A stretch of DNA of 64,000 nt from HGM12587 sp964602445 (lineage in GTDB: Bacteria > Bacillota > Clostridia > Lachnospirales > Lachnospiraceae), in NCBI GenBank assembly GCA_964602445.1, contig CAZRQV010000007.1, forward strand, positions 7,517 to 71,516. Direction: 5' to 3'. A program made the position numbers and the translations under genes. Below the pieces are notes generated by a model that saw nothing but the letters and a program-made list of their open reading frames with translations, was not told the origin of the DNA and ran no database searches. Shown here in pieces: positions 1 to 8,440 of the stretch. How positions within the stretch are numbered: the stretch's first letter is position 1; every line of letters starts with the position of its first letter.

Positions 1-108
1 ATTGATGGTTTGACAAGTGATAATATGACATGGGATGCTTCTGGTGCACCATCTAAAACACCAAAAGCCATGGTCATCAAAAACGGTGCTTACACAGCAG
101 CAAAATAA
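1..108 (+). CDS. livJ: Branched-chain amino acid ABC transporter substrate-binding protein, C-terminal end (partial)
   Basis: The first 35 codons of the window form an open frame ending in TAA at 106-108. The tail (DGLTSDNMTWD, then KAMVIKNG) matches the conserved C-terminus of LivJ-type periplasmic-binding-fold lipoproteins, where the last strand reads like 'KPAVVIKI.NG'. Its position directly before livHMGF supports this: it would be the extracellular receptor that delivers leucine, isoleucine or valine (or a related amino acid) to the permease. The gene is cut by the window start, so signal peptide and ligand pocket cannot be seen. It is followed by its own terminator, so receptor and permease genes are separate transcripts or are linked only by read-through. 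Confidence 0.8.
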   Translation: MDGLTSDNMTWDASGAPSKTPKAMVIKNGAYTAAK

Positions 109-153
109 GGACTGTTGAAATTGAAAATAATAGAATAATAAGGTCGTTATGGC

Positions 154-185
154 AAAGGGATTGTTATTTTGACAATCCCTTTTGT
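154..185 (+). terminator. Rho-independent terminator of the substrate-binding protein gene
   Basis: Perfect 11-bp stem AAAGGGATTGT (154-164) / ACAATCCCTTT (172-182) with a 7-nt loop, 45 nt after the stop codon. The T-rich side is short. The right arm overlaps the -35 box of the next promoter. Confidence 0.75.
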
Positions 186-198
186 ACTATGATATAAT
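169..198 (+). promoter_or_regulatory. Sigma-A promoter for the livHMGF operon
   Basis: Consensus TTGACA (169-174), 18-bp spacer, consensus TATAAT (193-198). It leaves a leader of about 135 nt before livH at 342. The -35 hexamer lies inside the loop and right arm of the preceding terminator. Confidence 0.8.
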
Positions 199-341
199 GT
201 TGCATGCTTATACTGTTTGATCTTTGGAAAGTTTTCGGAGCTTTTCAGCGGATTTTGAAAAGCCGGGAAAAGAAAAAGATCATACGGAAAAAGCATCAAT
301 TTTTAGGAAGAATATATTAGGAAAATGGAAGAGGTGTTACT

Positions 342-1226
342 ATGAGTTTTTTAGGTTATTTGATCAATGGTATCAGCCTTGGCAGTGTTTACGCGATCAT
401 CGCATTGGGATATACGATGGTATATGGAATCGCAAAAATGTTAAACTTTGCCCATGGTGATGTCATTATGATTGGTGCATATGTCATTTATATAATGATG
501 GCATCTTTAGGACTGCATCCGATTGTGGCAATTTTAGCCGCTATGGTTGTCTGTACGATCTTGGGAATTACCATCGAAAAGATCGCATACAGACCGCTTC
601 GTAATGCGGGATCTTCACTGGCAGTTCTGATTACTGCGATTGGTGTCAGCTATCTGCTGCAGAATATTGCGTTATTAGTGTTTGGCGCAGATACTAAAGT
701 GTTTAAATCCGTTGTTTCACTGGGAACGCTGTCAATTGCCGGCGGCCAGCTGATTATTTCCGGGGAAACAATCGTGACGATCATTGCCTGTGTTGTGATC
801 ATGATCGGATTGACGGCATTCGTTAATTATACGAAACCGGGGCGTGCCATGGTGGCTGTATCGGAAGACAGAGGTGCTGCGTTGTTAATGGGAATCAATG
901 TTAATGGAACGATTGCTCTGACCTTTGCAATTGGTTCCGGTCTTGCAGCGGTTGCAGGTGCACTGCTCTGTTCTGCATATCCTTCTTTGAGCCCGTATGT
1001 AGGATCAATGCCGGGGATCAAAGCTTTCGTAGCAGCAGTATTGGGTGGAATCGGCTCTATTCCGGGAGCAATGATCGGCGGAATTTTACTTGGAGTGATC
1101 GAAAATCTTTCTAAGGCATACATATCTTCTCAATTATCAGATGCCATTGTATTTGCGGTACTGATCGTTGTGTTATTAGTGAGACCTACCGGTATTCTCG
1201 GTAAAAATATTCAGGAGAAAGTGTAG
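342..1226 (+). CDS. livH: Branched-chain amino acid ABC transporter permease LivH
   Basis: A 294-aa polytopic membrane protein, the first of two permease subunits of a LivHMGF-type high-affinity branched-chain amino acid importer. The N-terminus (SFLGYLINGISLGSVYAIIA) and the following LGYTMVYG.AKMLNFAHGD segment are signature LivH sequence. About eight hydrophobic segments are visible, and the conserved GLAAVAGAL and cytoplasmic EAA-like loop SMPGIKAFVAAVLGGIGSIPGA contact the ATPases. Its length is normal for the family. The start ATG is preceded by AGAGGTG. The stop TAG abuts the livM start, so translation is probably coupled. The exact substrate cannot be told from the permease. Confidence 0.93.
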   Translation: MSFLGYLINGISLGSVYAIIALGYTMVYGIAKMLNFAHGDVIMIGAYVIYIMMASLGLHPIVAILAAMVVCTILGITIEKIAYRPLRNAGSSLAVLITAIGVSYLLQNIALLVFGADTKVFKSVVSLGTLSIAGGQLIISGETIVTIIACVVIMIGLTAFVNYTKPGRAMVAVSEDRGAALLMGINVNGTIALTFAIGSGLAAVAGALLCSAYPSLSPYVGSMPGIKAFVAAVLGGIGSIPGAMIGGILLGVIENLSKAYISSQLSDAIVFAVLIVVLLVRPTGILGKNIQEKV

Positions 1227-2309
1227 GTGCAGATGATGAGAAAATTGAAATTAGAAAAAAACACAAAAAATTCCTTGATTACTTATGGAATGGTTATTTT
1301 AGCATATATTATCATGCAGTCGCTGTCTGTTTCTGGAAATCTTTCCAGTCTGTTAAATGGACTTTTGGTTCCGCTGTGTGTGTATTCTATTATGGCGGTA
1401 TCTTTAAATCTGACGGTTGGGATTTTGGGAGAACTGAGTCTGGGGCATGCCGGTTTTATGTGTATCGGTGCATTTGTCGGTGCCTTCTTTTCTAAATGTA
1501 CGGTAGGCTCTATGCCGGACGGAATTAGATTTTTCCTGGCAATTCTGATCGGTGCCGTCATCGCAGGACTGTTCGGACTGCTCATCGGTGTTCCGGTTCT
1601 TCGTTTAAAAGGAGATTATCTTGCCATTGTTACTCTTGGATTTGGTGAGATTGTAAAAAACCTTGTCAATGCATTTTATATTGGCCGTGACAGCCACGGA
1701 TTTCATTTCTCTATGAAAGATGCTCTTTCTCTTGGAATGGAAGCAGACGGTGAAGTGATCATCAAAGGTGCACAGGGAATTACAAGAACACCGCAGGATT
1801 CTACATTTACGGTAGGAATCATCCTGCTTTTAATCACATTAGTGATTGTTTTAAACTTTATTAATTCCAGATCCGGACGTGCGGTAATGGCAATTCGTGA
1901 TAACCGTATCGCAGCAGAATCTGTGGGAATCAATATTACAAAATATAAATTGATGGCATTTAGTATTTCAGCTGCACTTGCAGGATCTGCCGGTGTGCTT
2001 TATGCACATAACCTGACTACATTGACGGCACTGCCGAAAAATTTTGGTTATAACCAGTCCATCATGATTCTGATCTATGTAGTACTTGGCGGAATCGGAA
2101 ATATCCGTGGTTCTGTGATTGGTGCGGTGATACTGACACTGCTTCCGGAGATGATCCGTGAGCTTGGAAATTATCGTATGCTGGTATATGCCATTGTTCT
2201 GATTGTAATGATGCTCTTTACATGGGCACCGAAAGCGAAAGAATTGCGTGAAAAATATTCACCAAAGAGACTGATGGCAGCAGCAAAAGCAAAAAAGGAG
2301 GGCAAATAA
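1227..2309 (+). CDS. livM: Branched-chain amino acid ABC transporter permease LivM
   Basis: A 360-aa second permease subunit. Typical LivM features are the segment MAVSLNLTVGILGELSLGHA, the motif GVPVLRLKGDYLAIVTLGFGE and the ATPase-contact loop LGGIGNIRGSVIGA. Hydrophobic helices run along the whole length, with a basic C-terminal tail (KAKELREKYSPKR). The chosen start is a GTG at 1227, immediately after the livH stop and 9 nt after AGGAG; ATG codons at 1233 and 1236 are possible alternatives. livG begins 1 nt after the stop, consistent with one polycistronic message and stoichiometric subunit synthesis. Confidence 0.92.
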   Translation: MQMMRKLKLEKNTKNSLITYGMVILAYIIMQSLSVSGNLSSLLNGLLVPLCVYSIMAVSLNLTVGILGELSLGHAGFMCIGAFVGAFFSKCTVGSMPDGIRFFLAILIGAVIAGLFGLLIGVPVLRLKGDYLAIVTLGFGEIVKNLVNAFYIGRDSHGFHFSMKDALSLGMEADGEVIIKGAQGITRTPQDSTFTVGIILLLITLVIVLNFINSRSGRAVMAIRDNRIAAESVGINITKYKLMAFSISAALAGSAGVLYAHNLTTLTALPKNFGYNQSIMILIYVVLGGIGNIRGSVIGAVILTLLPEMIRELGNYRMLVYAIVLIVMMLFTWAPKAKELREKYSPKRLMAAAKAKKEGK

Positions 2310-2310
2310 G

Positions 2311-3069
2311 ATGGCAATGTTAGAAGTACAGGGCTTGGGTATCTCCTTTGGAGGCTTACGTGCCGTAGACGGATTTGAATTAAAGATTGAAAAAGGTCAG
2401 TTGTATGGTCTCATTGGTCCGAATGGTGCCGGAAAAACAACGGTATTTAACCTTTTGACAGGGGTATATAAACCAAACAGCGGTCGTGTGACGCTGGATG
2501 GTCAAAACATTACAGGAAAAAGCACCATCGAGATCAACAAAGCGGGAATTGCAAGAACTTTTCAGAATATTCGTCTGTTCCCGAAATTAACAGTTCTGGA
2601 CAATGTAAAATCAGGACTTCATAATGAATATTCCTATTCGACCATCGAAGGAATTCTTCGTTTGCCGAAATACCATAAAGTAGAAAAGGCAATGAATGAA
2701 AAAGCAATGGAGCTTTTGAAAGTGTTTGATCTGGACAGCTATGCAGATGTGTTGGCAGCCAATTTACCATATGGAAAACAGCGTAAGCTGGAAATTGCCA
2801 GAGCGTTGGCAACCAATCCGAAACTGCTGCTCTTAGACGAACCGGCTGCTGGTATGAATCCAAATGAAACACAGGAGCTGATGGATACCATCCGCTTCGT
2901 AAGAGACCATTTTGATATGACGATCCTTCTTATCGAGCATGATATGCGTCTTGTATCCGGAATCTGTGAAGAACTGACGGTGTTGAACTTCGGTCAGGTT
3001 CTTCGTCAGGGGAAAACAAGTGATGTATTAAATGATCCTCAGGTCATTACAGCATATCTGGGAGAATAG
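2311..3069 (+). CDS. livG: Branched-chain amino acid ABC transporter ATP-binding protein LivG
   Basis: A 252-aa ABC ATPase. Walker A is GPNGAGKTT, the Q-loop region is ARTFQNIRLF, the C-loop is degenerate (LPYGKQRKLEIARAL, typical of LivG, which has PYG instead of LSGG), Walker B is LLLLDEPAAGMNP and the H-loop is LIEHDM. This degenerate signature distinguishes LivG from LivF. It pairs with LivF as the heterodimeric motor on the cytoplasmic face of LivHM. It follows livM by 1 nt and lies 13 nt before livF. Confidence 0.93.
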   Translation: MAMLEVQGLGISFGGLRAVDGFELKIEKGQLYGLIGPNGAGKTTVFNLLTGVYKPNSGRVTLDGQNITGKSTIEINKAGIARTFQNIRLFPKLTVLDNVKSGLHNEYSYSTIEGILRLPKYHKVEKAMNEKAMELLKVFDLDSYADVLAANLPYGKQRKLEIARALATNPKLLLLDEPAAGMNPNETQELMDTIRFVRDHFDMTILLIEHDMRLVSGICEELTVLNFGQVLRQGKTSDVLNDPQVITAYLGE

Positions 3070-3082
3070 GAGGTAAATTCAA

Positions 3083-3793
3083 ATGGCAATGTTAGAAGTA
3101 AAAGATTTACAGGTTTATTATGGAATGATCCAGGCCATCAAAGGAATTTCCTTCGAGGTAAATCAGGGAGAAGTAATCGCACTGATCGGTGCCAATGGTG
3201 CTGGAAAAACAACAATCCTGCATACGGTAACCGGTCTTCTGGCACCGAAAGCAGGAAGTATTGTGTTTGAAGGTCAGGATATTTCTAAAATTCCTGCACA
3301 TAAGATTGTATCCATGGGAATGGCTCATGTGCCGGAAGGACGTCGTGTATTTGCACAGCTTTCCGTATATGACAACTTGAAAATGGGTGCGTATACAAGA
3401 AAAGATAAGAACGAGATTGAAGAATCGCTGGAAATGGTATATAAACGTTTTCCAAGACTGGAAGAACGTAAAAATCAGATGGCCGGAACACTTTCCGGCG
3501 GAGAACAGCAGATGCTGGCCATGGGACGTGCTCTGATGAGCAAGCCAAAGATCATTCTGATGGATGAACCGTCCATGGGTCTTTCTCCAATCTTTGTAAA
3601 CGAGATCTTTGATATTATTCAGGAAGTCAGTGCCAGCGGTACAACGGTTCTTCTGGTAGAGCAGAATGCAAAGAAAGCACTTTCTATTGCAGACAGAGCT
3701 TATGTACTGGAAACAGGTACCATTGCGCTGGAAGGGGATGCAAAGATCCTGATGAACGATGATTCAATTAAAAAAGCATATTTAGGGGAATAA
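3083..3793 (+). CDS. livF: Branched-chain amino acid ABC transporter ATP-binding protein LivF
   Basis: A 236-aa ABC ATPase: Walker A GANGAGKTT, LivF-type AHVPEGRRVFAQLSVYDNL, canonical LSGGEQQMLAMGRALM, Walker B IILMDEPSMGLSP and switch LVEQNA. The PEGR and LSGG motifs identify the LivF subunit. It begins MAMLEVKDL, nearly the same as the start of livG (MAMLEVQGL), showing their paralogy. AGGAGG stands before the ATG. Confidence 0.93.
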   Translation: MAMLEVKDLQVYYGMIQAIKGISFEVNQGEVIALIGANGAGKTTILHTVTGLLAPKAGSIVFEGQDISKIPAHKIVSMGMAHVPEGRRVFAQLSVYDNLKMGAYTRKDKNEIEESLEMVYKRFPRLEERKNQMAGTLSGGEQQMLAMGRALMSKPKIILMDEPSMGLSPIFVNEIFDIIQEVSASGTTVLLVEQNAKKALSIADRAYVLETGTIALEGDAKILMNDDSIKKAYLGE

Positions 3794-3806
3794 GGGGGCA
3801 AAACCG

Positions 3807-4454
3807 ATGAAGCATTTAGTCATTACGATCGCCAGACATTTTGGAAGCGGCGGAAGAACCGTAGGAATGATGCTTGCCAATGAACTGGGAATTCACTGTT
3901 ATGACAGAGAAATCTTAAGAATGGCATCTGACGCCAGCGGGATTAATGAGGCACTGTTTGAAAAGGCAGATGAAAGATTAAAGAGCAATCTTTTAAGAAT
4001 CAGCAGTAAGATTTATAAAGGTCAGCTGATCACTCCGGACAAAGATGATTTTGTTTCCAATGATAATCTTTTTAACTATCAGGCAAAGGTGATTAAAGAG
4101 CTTGCTGATTCAGAATCCTGTATTATCGTAGGACGCTGTGCGGATTTTGTATTGAAAGATCATAAGGATGTGTCACGTATTTATGTATATGCAGATCCAC
4201 AGTTCTGCCTGGAACGTTCGAAAGAATTCCTTGGTATGTACGATGATGACAAAGAAGTAATGAAACATATTGAAAAAACAGATAAATTCCGGGGAGATTA
4301 CTATAAATATTATACGGGAAAAAGCTGGGATGATGCCAGAAATTATGACCTGTGTTTAAATAGTGGTGTTCTGGGATTCGAAAAAACGGTAGAAGAGATC
4401 AAAGCGTATCTGAAAGTACGTTTTGGAGAAGATGTATTCGAAAACCTTAAATAA
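3807..4454 (+). CDS. Cytidylate kinase-like family protein
   Basis: A 215-aa P-loop protein of the cytidylate-kinase-like family (PF13189 type). The N-terminus has the characteristic ITIARHFGSGGRTVG loop, then YDREILRMAS and a CIIVGRCADFVL strand (Walker B-like region), followed by a lid-like KTDKFRGDYYKYYTGKSWDD and the NYDLCLNSG motif. Genes of this family are common in Clostridia, often beside transporters, and their true substrate is unknown; a nucleoside-phosphate kinase role is a family-level guess. It sits 13 nt after livF and before the operon terminator, so it appears to be the last gene of the liv transcript. Confidence 0.8.
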   Translation: MKHLVITIARHFGSGGRTVGMMLANELGIHCYDREILRMASDASGINEALFEKADERLKSNLLRISSKIYKGQLITPDKDDFVSNDNLFNYQAKVIKELADSESCIIVGRCADFVLKDHKDVSRIYVYADPQFCLERSKEFLGMYDDDKEVMKHIEKTDKFRGDYYKYYTGKSWDDARNYDLCLNSGVLGFEKTVEEIKAYLKVRFGEDVFENLK

Positions 4455-4465
4455 TCAGAAATCAG

Positions 4466-4492
4466 AGAGCCCACGGCATGTGGGCTCTTTTT
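4466..4492 (+). terminator. Terminator of the liv operon
   Basis: Perfect 9-bp stem AGAGCCCAC (4466-4474) / GTGGGCTCT (4480-4488), 5-nt loop, followed by a T-run. It ends the livHMGF and kinase-like transcript 12 nt after the last stop codon. Confidence 0.9.
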
Positions 4493-4574
4493 GAAAGAAT
4501 CAGTGTTCTCACAAAAGAGCAGTTTTGTTTATGGAAGAACACACATTTGTAAATGTAAATATGGAGGGAAAATT

Positions 4575-5849
4575 ATGCTCATTAAAAACGGTTTACTCAT
4601 AGATCCTGTGAAAGAAGAAATTTATCGTGCAGATCTTCGAATTGCAAAAGGGAAAATTGCGGAAATCGCAGAATCTCTGATTGCAGCAGAAGGCGAAGAA
4701 ATTCTGGATGCAAAGGGCAAATATGTAGCGCCGGGATTGATCGATGGACACGTACATTTCCGTGATCCGGGTCTGACCTATAAAGAAGATATTCATACGG
4801 GTGCATTGTCGGCAGCAGCAGGAGGATTTACCACTGTAATCTGTATGGCAAATACGAAACCGGTGGTGGATCAGGCAGAAACATTGAATAACATTTTAGA
4901 AAAAGCAAAAAGCGAAAAGATTCACGTACTTCAGGCAGGAGCAATTTCGGTTGGTTTTGAAGGAAAGGAACTGACAGATTTTGAAGCACTTCTTGCTAAT
5001 GGTGCAACCGGATTGACGGATGATGGAATTCCTTTAAAAGAAGAAGCATTTGTCAGAAAAGCAATGGAAAAGGCAAAGGCGTTGGATACCGTGTTAAGTT
5101 TTCATGAAGAAGATCCGGCATTGATTACCAATAACGGAGTAAATCGCGGAAAAGCCAGTGAATTTTATGGAATTGGAGGTTCTCCGAAAGAAGCGGAGAT
5201 TTCCATGGTGGAACGAGACTGTAAACTTGCAATGGAAACCGGAGCAAAGATCAATATTCAGCATATTAGTTCCAAAGAAGCAGTGGATCTGGTCAGAAAA
5301 GCGAAAGCAGCAGGTGCAAATGTATATGCGGAAGCCACACCTCATCATTTTACATTGACAGAAGAAGCGTGTATCCGTTACGGGACACTGGCAAAAATGA
5401 ATCCGCCTCTTCGTACAGAAGAAGACCGGATGGCTATTATCGAAGGTCTTCAGGATGGCACGATTGATATGATCGCAACAGATCATGCGCCTCACAGCAG
5501 GGAAGAAAAGGAAAAATCTATCACAGAGGCACCGAGCGGAATCATCGGATTGGAAACTTCTCTTGCCCTTGGAATTACCAGCCTTGTAAAAACAGGAAAA
5601 TTAAGTCTGGTGGAATTGATCAAAAAAATGTCCCTAAATCCTGCCCGGATCTATGGACTGGATAAAGGAACATTAAATATCGGAAAAGATGCGGATCTGG
5701 TTGTATTTGATCCGGAAAAAATGTGGATTCCAAAGGAATATTTCTCCAAAGCTTCCAATACCCCTTTTACAGGAATGGAATTGTATGGAGAAGTAGATGC
5801 TACCATTTGCGCAGGAAAAGTTGTATTTAACAAACCGGTTTTTTCATAA
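4575..5849 (+). CDS. pyrC: Dihydroorotase
   Basis: A 424-aa zinc amidohydrolase of pyrimidine synthesis that interconverts carbamoyl-aspartate and dihydroorotate. Metal-ligand motif DGHVHFRDPG near residue 60, the MANTKPVVD motif, carboxylated-lysine/His region (FHEED, INIQHIS), ATPHHF and the final catalytic ATDHAPH are all present. This is the long class I (Gram-positive PyrC/AllB-like) form; KEDI after the metal motif and general similarity favour dihydroorotase over allantoinase. The frame stays open upstream to 4491, but ATG 4575 with GGAGGG 6 nt before it is the credible start. No other pyr gene is adjacent. Its last 23 nt overlap the convergent HTH gene. Confidence 0.9.
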   Translation: MLIKNGLLIDPVKEEIYRADLRIAKGKIAEIAESLIAAEGEEILDAKGKYVAPGLIDGHVHFRDPGLTYKEDIHTGALSAAAGGFTTVICMANTKPVVDQAETLNNILEKAKSEKIHVLQAGAISVGFEGKELTDFEALLANGATGLTDDGIPLKEEAFVRKAMEKAKALDTVLSFHEEDPALITNNGVNRGKASEFYGIGGSPKEAEISMVERDCKLAMETGAKINIQHISSKEAVDLVRKAKAAGANVYAEATPHHFTLTEEACIRYGTLAKMNPPLRTEEDRMAIIEGLQDGTIDMIATDHAPHSREEKEKSITEAPSGIIGLETSLALGITSLVKTGKLSLVELIKKMSLNPARIYGLDKGTLNIGKDADLVVFDPEKMWIPKEYFSKASNTPFTGMELYGEVDATICAGKVVFNKPVFS

Positions 5850-6225
5850 AATCTATAAATGTCTGACAAGCATTTTGCTGTTCCGGAGAAAGAGAGACAA
5901 AATCATTTACGGTTCGGGCTTGTTTTGCCGTTAAAGGAATACTGACATCGAAATCTGTAACGCCGCGATAGAGCGTGCCGTAATGATTGCTTTCTTCAAT
6001 CTGTCCAGTGAAACGGTAATTGACCAATGTATCTAAAGTAATATTGTAAAATTGTGCAATTTTACGCATGGTTTCTATGTCAGGTGTCCGTTTATTATTT
6101 TCATAATTGGAGTAAGCCTGACTTGTAATATTCAAATAATTACTGATCTCTTTTTGTTTATAATCGTGATAGATACGGAGTTCACGCAGAACTTCTCCAT
6201 ACGTTAATTTAAAGATTTCTGACAT
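5827..6225 (-). CDS. XRE-family helix-turn-helix transcriptional regulator
   Basis: A 132-aa protein with an N-terminal Cro/cI-type HTH (about residues 10-65: LRELRIYHDYKQKEIS, YLNITSQAYSNYENNKRTPD, IAQFYNITLDTLV) and a short C-terminal part containing LSPEQQNACQTFIDFM. The latter resembles the helical tail of small Firmicute repressors. The ATG at 6225 follows GAGGTG by 6 nt; a GTG three codons upstream lies inside that Shine-Dalgarno and is unlikely to be used. It converges on pyrC with a 23-nt overlap. A TATAAT box lies upstream (complement of 6254-6259), and a perfect palindrome at 6315-6339 is a possible operator. Target genes are unknown. Confidence 0.85.
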   Translation of the reverse strand: MSEIFKLTYGEVLRELRIYHDYKQKEISNYLNITSQAYSNYENNKRTPDIETMRKIAQFYNITLDTLVNYRFTGQIEESNHYGTLYRGVTDFDVSIPLTAKQARTVNDFVSLSPEQQNACQTFIDFMKKPVC

Positions 6226-6253
6226 AAGAAACACCTCGTTTGTGATGAGAAGT

Positions 6254-6259
6254 ATTATA
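6254..6259 (-). promoter_or_regulatory. -10 box for the HTH regulator gene
   Basis: TATAAT on the minus strand, 28 nt upstream of the start codon. The matching -35 region is weak (TCATAA-like), as is common for regulated promoters. Confidence 0.5.
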
Positions 6260-6314
6260 AACGGTTTGTGTGATTTTATGAGAAAATAGAAACGTAATGA
6301 AAATAATGAAATAT

Positions 6315-6339
6315 TTATGAAACAATCTGTTTCATAAAT
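6315..6339. promoter_or_regulatory. Perfect 11-bp inverted repeat, candidate operator
   Basis: TTTATGAAACA (6315-6325), 3-nt centre ATC, TGTTTCATAAA (6329-6339). It lies between the divergent HTH regulator and penicillin-binding protein genes and is not followed by a T-run on either strand, so it reads as a protein-binding site rather than a terminator. Confidence 0.6.
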
Positions 6340-6416
6340 TGCGGAAAAGAATTTGAAAACGAGAGGAATTTGATAAAAGTTTCAGAAAAGAGCGGAAGAG
6401 AATCAGGGTTCTTCGG

Positions 6417-6445
6417 TTGACGGAATCAGGTGATTGTTAGATAAT
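6417..6445 (+). promoter_or_regulatory. Candidate promoter of the penicillin-binding protein gene
   Basis: TTGACG (6417-6422), 17-bp spacer, GATAAT (6440-6445). It gives a short leader that contains the AAAGGAG ribosome binding site. Confidence 0.55.
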
Positions 6446-6468
6446 AAAAGACAGAAAAAGGAGCGGAT

Positions 6469-8439
6469 ATGGAACGAGATAGGAAAAAAAAGAAACAGAA
6501 AAGAGATCATTCTTTTTATATGATTCAAGGACTGATTCTGATTGCTTTTCTTTTAATTGCTGTGCTGTTTGTGAAAAGTGATTATGCATCGGGAATTTTT
6601 TCATTAAGAAAGGAAGCTATCGAAGCTGTACAAAATTCTACGATCGAAACGCTGCAGGGACAGCGGGTCGGCACGATCTATGATGCAGAAGGCGGAGTGA
6701 TCACAGAACTGAAAAATGAAAGGAATATTCGTTATCTTACCTTTGAGGAGATTCCGGAAGAAGTGAAGGATGCGTTTATCAGTATCGAAGATAAACGTTT
6801 TTATCAGCATAATGGAGTGGATTTTTTTGCACTGACCAGAGCAGTAACGAAATTAGTAAATAAAAATGCCATTACCCAGGGAGGAAGCACCATTACCCAG
6901 CAGCTTGCAAGAAACGTATTTCTTACCCACGAAGTCAGCTGGCAGCGTAAGGTAAAAGAGATGTTTATTGCATGGGAACTGGAGAAAGAATATTCCAAGG
7001 ATCAGATTTTGGAATTTTATGTAAATAATATTTTTTATGCCAATAACTGTTATGGCATTGAAGCGGCAAGTCAGAAATATTTTGGAAAAACGATCAGTGA
7101 CTGCAGCCTTTCAGAAATAGCATTTTTATGTGCTGTTCCAAACAGTCCAAGCCGTATGGATCCGTTGAAACATAAGGAAAATACGTTGGAAAGAAGAAAT
7201 GTGATCCTTGAGGCAATGTATGACAATGATAAGATCACAAAAAAGGAATATGAAACGGCCCTGGCAGAAGTGATCACGGTAGACAGTCACAGTGTTGTCT
7301 ATGAATCGTCCTGGGCGAGATCGTATGCGATTCATTGCGTGGTAGAAGAAATGATGGCGGCAAGTGGCTTTGAATTTCTGTATGATTTTGCGCAGGTAAC
7401 TGAAAAAGAAGATTACGAAGAGCGTTACGAACAGTCTTTTGCAAGTTTCAGAGAGCAGTTGTTTGAATCCGGATATCAAATCTATACTTCGATCGAACCG
7501 CAGCAGCAGGATGCACTGCAGCAGGCGATAGATGTGAAACTGGAAGAATATAACACGAAAAATACAAACGGAAGCTATGCATTGCAGTGTTCTGCAGTAT
7601 GTATCGATAATGAAACAGGAAAAGTGACTGCAATCGTAGGAGGAAGAAGCCAGGAAGATATTTCTTATGATTATAATAGGGCTTATTTAAGTTCCAGACC
7701 GCCGGGAAGTGCGATTAAACCGTTGGTGGTTTATACACCGCTGTTAGAGCGTGGTTATACAGCAGATTCTATTGTAGTGGATCAGAAAACTTCCGGAGGT
7801 CCGAAAAACGCCAATGGGCAGTATTCCGGTTCTATGACCTTGAGAAGAGCGGTAGAAATTTCTAAAAATACAGTAGCATGGGACAAATTTAATGAACTTG
7901 GGGCAGAAACTGCGATGCAGTATCTTCTGGATTTGAAATTTACGGATATTATGCCTCAGGATTATACAGGTTCTTCTGCTCTGGGCGGATTTACCAAAGG
8001 TGCCAGTGCGCTGGAAATGACCGCGGCTTATGCAGCACTGGAAAATAGCGGTGCCTATCGGAAACCGACCTGTATCCTTCGGGTAGAGGATTCCTACGGA
8101 AATGTGATCTTTGAATCGGAAGCAGAATCACGTCAGGTGTATACGGCAGAAGCAGCAGATGCAATGACAGAAATTCTGGAAGGTGTAATGACACGGGGAA
8201 CTGCATCAGGTCTTGGAGTCAGTGGGATGCCGTCTGCAGGAAAAACCGGAACTACCAATGAAAATAAAGATGGCTGGTTTGTAGGATATACGCCATATTA
8301 TACGACCGGAATCTGGGTTGGGTATGATACACCAAGATGGCTGAAAGGTCTGACCGGAAGTGCTTATCCGGCACAGATCTGGAATACCTATATGGAAGAA
8401 ATCCATACCGGACTGACGGCGAAAAATTTCGGAGAGTAA
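6469..8439 (+). CDS. Class A penicillin-binding protein (bifunctional transglycosylase/transpeptidase)
   Basis: A 656-aa PBP1A-type peptidoglycan synthase. A basic N-terminus (MERDRKKKKQKRD) precedes one membrane anchor (about residues 18-38). The GT51 glycosyltransferase domain follows with the catalytic EDKRFYQHNGVD and the TQGGSTITQQLARN motif. The transpeptidase domain has SAIK (in RPPGSAIKPL, active-site Ser), SKN (in EISKNTVAW) and KTGTT. It has no long C-terminal extension. The protein polymerises and cross-links glycan strands outside the membrane. AAAGGAG precedes the ATG. nth begins 1 nt after the stop, suggesting one transcript. Confidence 0.93.
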   Translation: MERDRKKKKQKRDHSFYMIQGLILIAFLLIAVLFVKSDYASGIFSLRKEAIEAVQNSTIETLQGQRVGTIYDAEGGVITELKNERNIRYLTFEEIPEEVKDAFISIEDKRFYQHNGVDFFALTRAVTKLVNKNAITQGGSTITQQLARNVFLTHEVSWQRKVKEMFIAWELEKEYSKDQILEFYVNNIFYANNCYGIEAASQKYFGKTISDCSLSEIAFLCAVPNSPSRMDPLKHKENTLERRNVILEAMYDNDKITKKEYETALAEVITVDSHSVVYESSWARSYAIHCVVEEMMAASGFEFLYDFAQVTEKEDYEERYEQSFASFREQLFESGYQIYTSIEPQQQDALQQAIDVKLEEYNTKNTNGSYALQCSAVCIDNETGKVTAIVGGRSQEDISYDYNRAYLSSRPPGSAIKPLVVYTPLLERGYTADSIVVDQKTSGGPKNANGQYSGSMTLRRAVEISKNTVAWDKFNELGAETAMQYLLDLKFTDIMPQDYTGSSALGGFTKGASALEMTAAYAALENSGAYRKPTCILRVEDSYGNVIFESEAESRQVYTAEAADAMTEILEGVMTRGTASGLGVSGMPSAGKTGTTNENKDGWFVGYTPYYTTGIWVGYDTPRWLKGLTGSAYPAQIWNTYMEEIHTGLTAKNFGE

Positions 8440-8440
8440 G

